Assembly (NCBI RefSeq): GCF_964019385.1
Contig: NC_088647.1
Span: 7,836,179-7,900,178 of the forward strand
DNA: 64,000 nucleotides
Direction of reading: 5' to 3'
DNA from: Sycon ciliatum
Taxonomy: Eukaryota; Porifera; Calcarea; Leucosolenida; Sycettidae
Positions 58,177 to 64,000 of this stretch are shown here, in pieces (position 1 is the first letter of the stretch; each line of letters starts with the position of its first letter). Position numbers and translations under genes: made by a program. Under the pieces are notes generated by a model. The model saw only the letters and a program-made list of their open reading frames with translations. It was not told where the DNA came from and did no database searches.

Positions 58177-60408
58177 TTAGTCACGGAGCCAGTCCAAGTC
58201 GTCATCATCGTCGTCGTCAAACAATCTAACATTGCCGCCTATTCGAGTTGACGTTGCTCTTGGTCGAGATGGCTGAAACAATGGCTTGTCATCTGAGTCG
58301 GCAACCTCGGACGAGAAGTAACTGGGTGGAGGTGTGCTGGGAATATCTCGGTCATCTGGTTCGAGGGGACTGGGCTCATTGGCAGTGTGCGCTGCATTGC
58401 TTTGCGAGTGCTGATGGCTGTCCGTGGATGCCATGCGATGTGGCTGCCCGCCATAGATGCTTTCAAACGCTGGTGGAGCCGTTGGAATAGCAGTCGGTCC
58501 TCGGACTGTGGTGGTTGTGCCTTGGCTGGGACTAGCCATGGTGAGTGGACTAGCTGTTGCCGCCGCTGTGACCGTGCTACCAGCATTAGCCGTTGCCAGT
58601 GATCCAGTAAAGCCAGCATGTCTCATCAAACTGTTTTGGGCTCTGTCCTCATCGTCATAGTAATGGCCGTCTCGCTCAACTCCGCAGCTCACAGCCGTCC
58701 GTGCAGACTGAGCAGCCGTCCTATGTTCAACAGTGTCGGCAGGCTGATGAAGCCAGCCTATGTGTGCCCATTGTGCCATGCTCTGCTGTGTCCAGACATC
58801 TTCATCCCTGGAGTAGGCAGGAGCAGAGCGTATCTGTGAACGAATCGGCTCGTCGCGTTCATCGGCTAGATTCGAGCTGTCCAGAGCACTCGAGTGCAAG
58901 GCTGTGTCTGAGAAGATATCCGCTGTGACCTCGCACCGGGTTGTCGTATGGCCATCGCTCATCTCCACACAATGCATACCCAGATCACGTGCCTTGACTG
59001 CCAGCTTGTACATGCCGTCTCGGTGCGACTGGCTGCCTACTCGGCTGGGGGTGAGTCGTTTGCAGTCTCCGGACGGCGAGATGAGGAAGGCTGAGAAGTG
59101 AGGGACGTCATCCAATGCCAATGTACTTCCGTTGCCCGTGCAAAGAGTGAACTCCACATAACACTGGACATCTATGATGAGCTGGCTTGGCACTTTGATG
59201 TGGCTTTTGTGAAAATCCACAACAAAGGCGGCAGGGACAGCAATGGATGATATCATCTGCTCAAGACTCTGCTTGACATCCTGCTGGGTGACAATTTTAA
59301 CACAGCCTGATTCACAGGGCAACTGATCGTTGTGTAATGACCTTTTTATTACCTTCACCTTCTCTTTGAGGGAAATGCCGAGGCGAATGCTGTCCACATT
59401 CGAAAATTTCCCTGACTCGACGGCGAGACCGAGGGAACGGCACACACGGGCCGAGGCATTCAGATTTTGCACGCATTGTCGCTGTGTGCGGAGCTTCTGA
59501 GATTTTACATTGATCATCTCATCGATCTGCTGCATTAACTGCCGCTGCTTCTCTTCCATTGCATGCTTGATCAACGCCATCAATTGTGAAATTTCACTGG
59601 CAGCTTCAATACGCTGCTCACTGAACAACTGCTCTGTGATTGCAATATCAGACAAACAGCGATCAAACTCGGACTGCGTCAACGCCGCATCACTGTTTGT
59701 AGAGTCTGTACTTTCACTGCGCTCCCGTGAAGCCGTGCTCGGCGCTTGCCCCTCCCGCAAACCTTGAAGGAGCTTGTCGAGACTCTTTCGATGATCCGTG
59801 GCGGCTGAGTGGCTGTCGACAAGTATGTGCGACGCATGCACGGCTGCACTGGCGCAGACTCGGCACAGGACGAGTTTGCACTGCTTGCAGAAAAGCTCCT
59901 CCTGCAGCCGATGAATGGTGCAGACGTGCGAGGTGTCCAACGAGCTCGAGCGGATCTCGTCCTCGGTGAGCTCAACGAGACGATGACCCTGGTACACACG
60001 TGGCTTCAAATGAGCTTGAGCATGATGCTTGCAGAACGTGGGGCGAGGTATGCAGTCTGCGCAACTGTGCGTTACAGGCGCCAGGTCGGGTGCCTCGCAG
60101 AAATCACAGAGCGCCACCGAATCTTTTGCAGTCGGCTCTCCTTCTTCGTCTGCTCTCGAATTGAATACGCTGGGCTTGAAATCCACCAAGCTGAAAGCAA
60201 GACTATCGCCAAGCCAGCGAGACTTGGTCAGGACGGGGCAGCTGCGGCATTGGAAAGATCCATCGCCCTCTAGATTAGAGGCCAGGCACTGGGTGCAGGC
60301 AATGTGCAAGCAATGCAGGAATTTGCCGCTGGACGGTCGATCCTTACCGCACACTGTGCAGCGAGTGAAGACCGCCTCCATTGCCTCCCGTCCTCCCTCA
60401 AAGTCCAT
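58177..60408 (-). CDS. TRIM-like RING / B-box / coiled-coil protein
   Basis: Single frame of 743 residues from the first ATG at 60408. A complete C3HC4 RING is visible: Cys17, Cys20, Cys33, His35, Cys38, Cys41, Cys54, Cys57. Two B-box-type zinc fingers follow (about 101-147, CDFC...C..CIPRPTFC..H, and about 160-205, CTIHRLQEELFCKQCKLVLC). A coiled coil runs about 245-330, then a region about 395-500 that looks like a filamin-type Ig repeat (PSQLIIDVQCYVEF, HFSAFLISPSGD, DGMYKLAVKARDLG). The C-terminus is Ser/Pro-rich and ends in an Asp run before LDWLRD. RING plus tandem B-boxes plus filamin repeat matches the TRIM45/TRIM2-3 architecture without NHL repeats. The expected role is an E3 ubiquitin ligase; targets unknown. 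It is intronless. Confidence 0.88.
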   Translation of the reverse strand: MDFEGGREAMEAVFTRCTVCGKDRPSSGKFLHCLHIACTQCLASNLEGDGSFQCRSCPVLTKSRWLGDSLAFSLVDFKPSVFNSRADEEGEPTAKDSVALCDFCEAPDLAPVTHSCADCIPRPTFCKHHAQAHLKPRVYQGHRLVELTEDEIRSSSLDTSHVCTIHRLQEELFCKQCKLVLCRVCASAAVHASHILVDSHSAATDHRKSLDKLLQGLREGQAPSTASRERSESTDSTNSDAALTQSEFDRCLSDIAITEQLFSEQRIEAASEISQLMALIKHAMEEKQRQLMQQIDEMINVKSQKLRTQRQCVQNLNASARVCRSLGLAVESGKFSNVDSIRLGISLKEKVKVIKRSLHNDQLPCESGCVKIVTQQDVKQSLEQMISSIAVPAAFVVDFHKSHIKVPSQLIIDVQCYVEFTLCTGNGSTLALDDVPHFSAFLISPSGDCKRLTPSRVGSQSHRDGMYKLAVKARDLGMHCVEMSDGHTTTRCEVTADIFSDTALHSSALDSSNLADERDEPIRSQIRSAPAYSRDEDVWTQQSMAQWAHIGWLHQPADTVEHRTAAQSARTAVSCGVERDGHYYDDEDRAQNSLMRHAGFTGSLATANAGSTVTAAATASPLTMASPSQGTTTTVRGPTAIPTAPPAFESIYGGQPHRMASTDSHQHSQSNAAHTANEPSPLEPDDRDIPSTPPPSYFSSEVADSDDKPLFQPSRPRATSTRIGGNVRLFDDDDDDDLDWLRD

Positions 60409-60894
60409 CCTGGACCTGTTGTACGCCCCTAAACCGCTAAACCGTGGCTGCAGAACTAACTTACTTGAAAAAGTACAGGACTGCTGCAGAATAATGAATG
60501 GGATCGTCTGTACTGCATGCTGTATGCACCATGCCCTGTTACCCTGTATTATATTAGTGTATAACGTTCAATTAAAAATTAATGATAATTTAATATGATA
60601 ATTATTTGAAGGTAAAAATGTCGCAATTTTTGGACTGTACGTGCACTGCGCAGCGATTTTGTCGGACGGATAAGGCCTAAGCCAAGGCAAGGGTACATGA
60701 ATTGTACTCTTGTTGCTGCTAGAACTAAAGTAGAAGTAACATAGTCATTAGTTAGAACAAATAGCATTTGGTTGATAGCAAGCAAGTCACCATGGTTACT
60801 GGTCCGGGATGACGTACCATCATCATGTGACTATGAATAGTATGATTCAGTAGGACCTGGCAACCAGTTACCTTGAAAGCAACACTCTCCCGGC
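60409..60894. other. upstream region of the TRIM-like gene
   Basis: A/T-rich, no gene seen; the TRIM gene promoter should lie here. Confidence 0.4.
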
Positions 60895-61395
60895 GTGCGA
60901 ATGGCAAACACCACCCATAGTTCGTATCTCTTCTTTCTTTTTTTCCTTCTTTCTTTCGTGTTCGATATTGAATTATTTATGTTCGCATCACACAATTATT
61001 TATTTATTTATTTTTTACAAATTTTGTTTTATTCCATTTCTCATTTTTCATTCGTGTTGGGTTTAACTATTCACTGTACTGATACATGGTTGTATTGTGC
61101 TGTGATTTGCCCGCAAAACAGGCCTTCCCTACACTCTTCTTTCACAATAATTATTAGAATGAATTTCTCAATATCCGGTCTGGAGAGAGTTGTGAGGATG
61201 CATGGTTTGTTCTCTCACAACATTGGAAAATTCTGGAATTACCTTCCGCCCGACATTACCTCAACGGAATCTCTCAGGCAGCTGTGTCGAAAACACCCAC
61301 TACAACATCGATACTTCTTGCAAGTAATAGTTACAATGATCAATCCAATCCGTGGTGTAAAATAAATATTCCCATGTACATGTACATGTACATAA
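60895..61395 (+). mobile_element. 3' fragment of a non-LTR retrotransposon (candidate)
   Basis: The end of a plus-strand frame reads LFSHNIGKFWNYLPPDITST followed by SLRQLCRKH. That matches the usual last motif of jockey/CR1-type reverse transcriptase frames (F..R....WN.LP......S...F). Upstream sequence is A/T-rich and no catalytic motif is left. A (TACATG)n stretch follows the end. Confidence 0.4.
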
Positions 61396-61689
61396 GCTGT
61401 ATTTCGTCAGTAAAGAGACATCATCTTCTCTTCTGGTATCATGTCTAACATTGGGTGTGGCCCAAGCGAAGGCTAGGCTAACGCCGATGCCAGCGCGAAA
61501 GGGCTGCTGATGATGATGATGATGATGAAAGAGACATCAGGAAACCCCTCGACAGGCGAACAACCTTTGGGGAATCCATACAAAAATTAATACACATGCG
61601 CAGCATCCCTACCTCTGCCACCCTCTGGATCCACCCAGTGTAGCTGGCCTTTATCAAAATTATCCTCCCAGCTTAGACAGGATTCCATA

Positions 61690-62830
61690 CAAAGATCTAT
61701 CTTGAGTAGGCTGAGGAAGATTGTGCCTGAAGAGCACCACATGTACATGTACTTCAGTATATACATGTACATGTATGTATACATGTACGTGTATATACAA
61801 ATACAAAGAGAAAAACTTCATTCTGCCAGCGGAGAGGGCTCAACACAATAATGTGGAGCACTATGTACACACAAAAAGGCACAATGGAGGTTTACTGAGT
61901 TGTCGCAACTCGGAGTTTCTTGCTCAATGCAATCTAGTCGCCTGATGATTGCATTGAGCAAGAAACTGCGAGTTGCGACAACCCTGTAAACCTCCATTGT
62001 GCCTTTTGTGTGTATATACAATTATACATGTTGTTGCTTGACAGCATGTAACAAGGTGGAGACCACGGGAAACAGCGACCTTACTACAACCATTAGGCCT
62101 TTGCGGATAATGCCGGCAGAAAAATTGGCAGAATTGGGTAGTTTTTCTGGTAAGTTTCATCATCCGACTCAACTTTCATGTATGGTTGGTATGTGGATAA
62201 AGAAATGGAGCAGAATTCGAGGCCTGAATTGCCCGCCATAAGGTTTGTATGGTTCTGCCAATTTCACTGCTTTTCGAGCAGAAGCTGCCGCCTTTTCGAG
62301 CATTATCCGCCAATGCCTAGCAACCATCCGCGGTTGGTAGAACCCCGGTCTTTACGACCATCTGAACCGTAAGGGTGTTAGACCCGGTTCTGGCCCTCTG
62401 TATTCTAAGGAGTTGTCTTAGGCCCTTAGTTTTCTTGTTGTTGTTGTACCGTCAGTCGTGTATTCGTTGTTCGCTCCTGGATGTCTTTTTGATACTCAGT
62501 CCTCTTATAATGTGTACTCCACTAGCATAAAGAGGGTCAGCAAACTCAGAACCAACACCCATACAGTTCAGATGGTCGTAAAGACCGGGGCGGGGCTCTA
62601 CCAACCGTGGATGGTTGTAGAAAGGTCACTGTTTCCGAACACGGTGGTCCTCCACCTTGTTACATGCTGTCGACCAACAACATGACATTGTTTCAACAAA
62701 ACAAGGTTTATCTACTATGTATAATATCCAGTACATGTACATAATAGTGCTCTCCAGGACAGGTACAGTCATCAGTCATCACCAGGGATACAAACTTACA
62801 AAGATGCTCTGTTTCCAGCGCGACAAACAC
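61690..62830. mobile_element. rearranged copies of the 31837-33300 repeat complex
   Basis: Pieces of the hammerhead foldback recur here: the arm (62040-62120 plus 62320-62510, and inverted at 62525-62690), the CTTGAGTAGGCTGAGGAAGA segment (61696, inverted) and the GTATCCCTGG...AGCGCGACAAACAC segment (62785-62830, inverted). The left arm is interrupted at about 62098-62325 by a GCCGGCA-type element. The hammerhead core itself is absent. The stretch 61865-62016 is a separate foldback (GGCACAATGGAGGTTTAC and its inverse). Confidence 0.6.
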
Positions 62831-64000
62831 ACTGACTCACGCTACTATCCATACAAAGATGTACAATTATGTGAAACGATAAAGGGAAAGAGCCGGGTTA
62901 GTCAGTAGCCCTTGGCGGATAAGTCTCGAAAAATTGGTCGATTCTCCTCGAAAAGCAGTGAAATAATAATTGGCTGATCCATACAAACCTTATGGCAGGC
63001 ACTCCCTTGAATTCTGCTCGGTTTCTGTTGCCATTTTTCTACCGGCATTATCCGCTGCTGGAATCAGCCCTGGCAAGCAAGCCACAGAGGCGCTTCAGGA
63101 ACCTTTTTGCATTCAGGGGAGGCAACACGATACTGCAGCTTCTTCTGGCGCTTGTGCTCAAGTAAAAGGCATCAAGGGGTTGGGCCGAGTACGACGCCGC
63201 ATCAGGATGGAAGACGCGAACGTCAAAGAGAGCATCTTGTGCTCGGGTCCAGAAGCTACAGGCACGGACATCGGCTCTGGCATCCTCTGCGGTGTTTGCC
63301 AATGCAACCGAAAATACCCCTCCAGCCTGAGAGTGGGGCTAGCTGGGGCTCGATTACCAATGCGTGGCATACCTCCGTGAGTAGCTCCCCCACCATGGCG
63401 GATTGTAGGGAAGCCACCCCGGACAATTTTTTGGTTTGGGTTTGAAATTCTTTATTTTACACATGCATTTTTCTGATTTCTTCTCTAGTGTATGATTTAT
63501 TGCATTTTAAACCAAAAAAAATCCACCCCGTAGGAAATACATGGCATGAGCAGTGGAGAACGGAACTCCACAGGCACACTTCGCGGGGACATCGAGGAGA
63601 GGCCAGGCATACCGCAATGCAAGACCGTCCCTGAACTCCTGCTTCGAGAGGTGGAAACCATATTTCTTGAGAGGAAGAGCAGTGAGCCAGGAAGAGGGGA
63701 CAGCTCATCCAGACGTACGAAGAAAAAGAAAAATCAACAACAGCTGACGAGCCAATGCCATTACAGTACTTGTGTTGATGCTTCCGGCCATTCTCCCTCG
63801 ATCCCTGTCTCTTCTGCTAGTAGCAGAGTAGTAGTTCAACTTGACTCTGTACCATTACCGATTACACAAAAGAACTTTATTGAAAATCCAAGATCAGATG
63901 ATCCGCACAGATGAATAGAAATATCCAAAGTCAACGCATGGCCCATGCTCGATATGAACAGAAAAATCCAAAATCAACGCATGCTCACAGGCAATTATTA
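62831..64000. other. right end, no certain gene
   Basis: A short inverted element around 62910-63060 shares the AAAATTGG and GGCATTATCCGC motifs of the one at 62098-62325. Open frames at 63107-63445 and 63546-63914 show no recognisable domain and have no clear splice context, so they are not called as genes. Confidence 0.35.

Overview
The window is eukaryotic and almost certainly from an invertebrate animal. It has GT-AG introns, long repeat-rich intergenic DNA, and an RGS-C1-DH-PH RhoGEF and a TRIM-type RING/B-box protein, both animal family types. A sponge or another early-branching marine invertebrate fits best (tandem hammerhead-ribozyme repeats, secreted Cys-rich families, intronless paralogues), but nothing here fixes the species.

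Layout. 1-9300: C-rich minisatellite, an inverted-arm mobile element with a hammerhead ribozyme in each arm, a single-exon secreted glycosidase-like gene (3471-4835, minus) and large foldback repeats. 9311-11646: a 226-bp tandem array with eleven minus-strand hammerhead ribozymes, framed by a 13-bp direct repeat. 12007-20046: three tandem minus-strand paralogues of a secreted Cys-rich protein, each damaged or shortened by a stop or small deletion. 20400-29300: transposon remnants, a fourth hammerhead site, microsatellites, LINE fragments. 29377-30735: a stand-alone RGS-like (rgRGS) gene. 36231-43488: a three-exon RhoGEF with a related RGS-like domain. 45054-56341: an eleven-exon minus-strand alginate-lyase-family gene. 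58177-60408: a single-exon TRIM-like gene (minus). The right end is repeat remnants.

Most interesting results. (1) The alginate-lyase-family gene holds three tandem versions of exon 5, each exactly 173 nt, all starting in phase 0 and ending in phase 2. Because 173 is not a multiple of three, only single inclusion keeps the frame; this is the signature of mutually exclusive splicing. The exon chain was reconstructed splice site by splice site and gives a continuous 480-residue protein. (2) Four unrelated sequence contexts carry type I hammerhead ribozymes, including a retrozyme-like array with a clean target-site duplication. (3) An rgRGS domain without DH/PH lies 5.5 kb upstream, on the same strand, of a full RGS-RhoGEF. 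(4) The Cys-rich trio shows mosaic relationships, and no copy encodes an intact full-length protein with the predicted C-terminal anchor.

Apart from the two RGS-domain genes and the Cys-rich trio, the genes do not form an obvious pathway. Much of the window is explained by nested MITE-like, foldback, LINE and SINE insertions.
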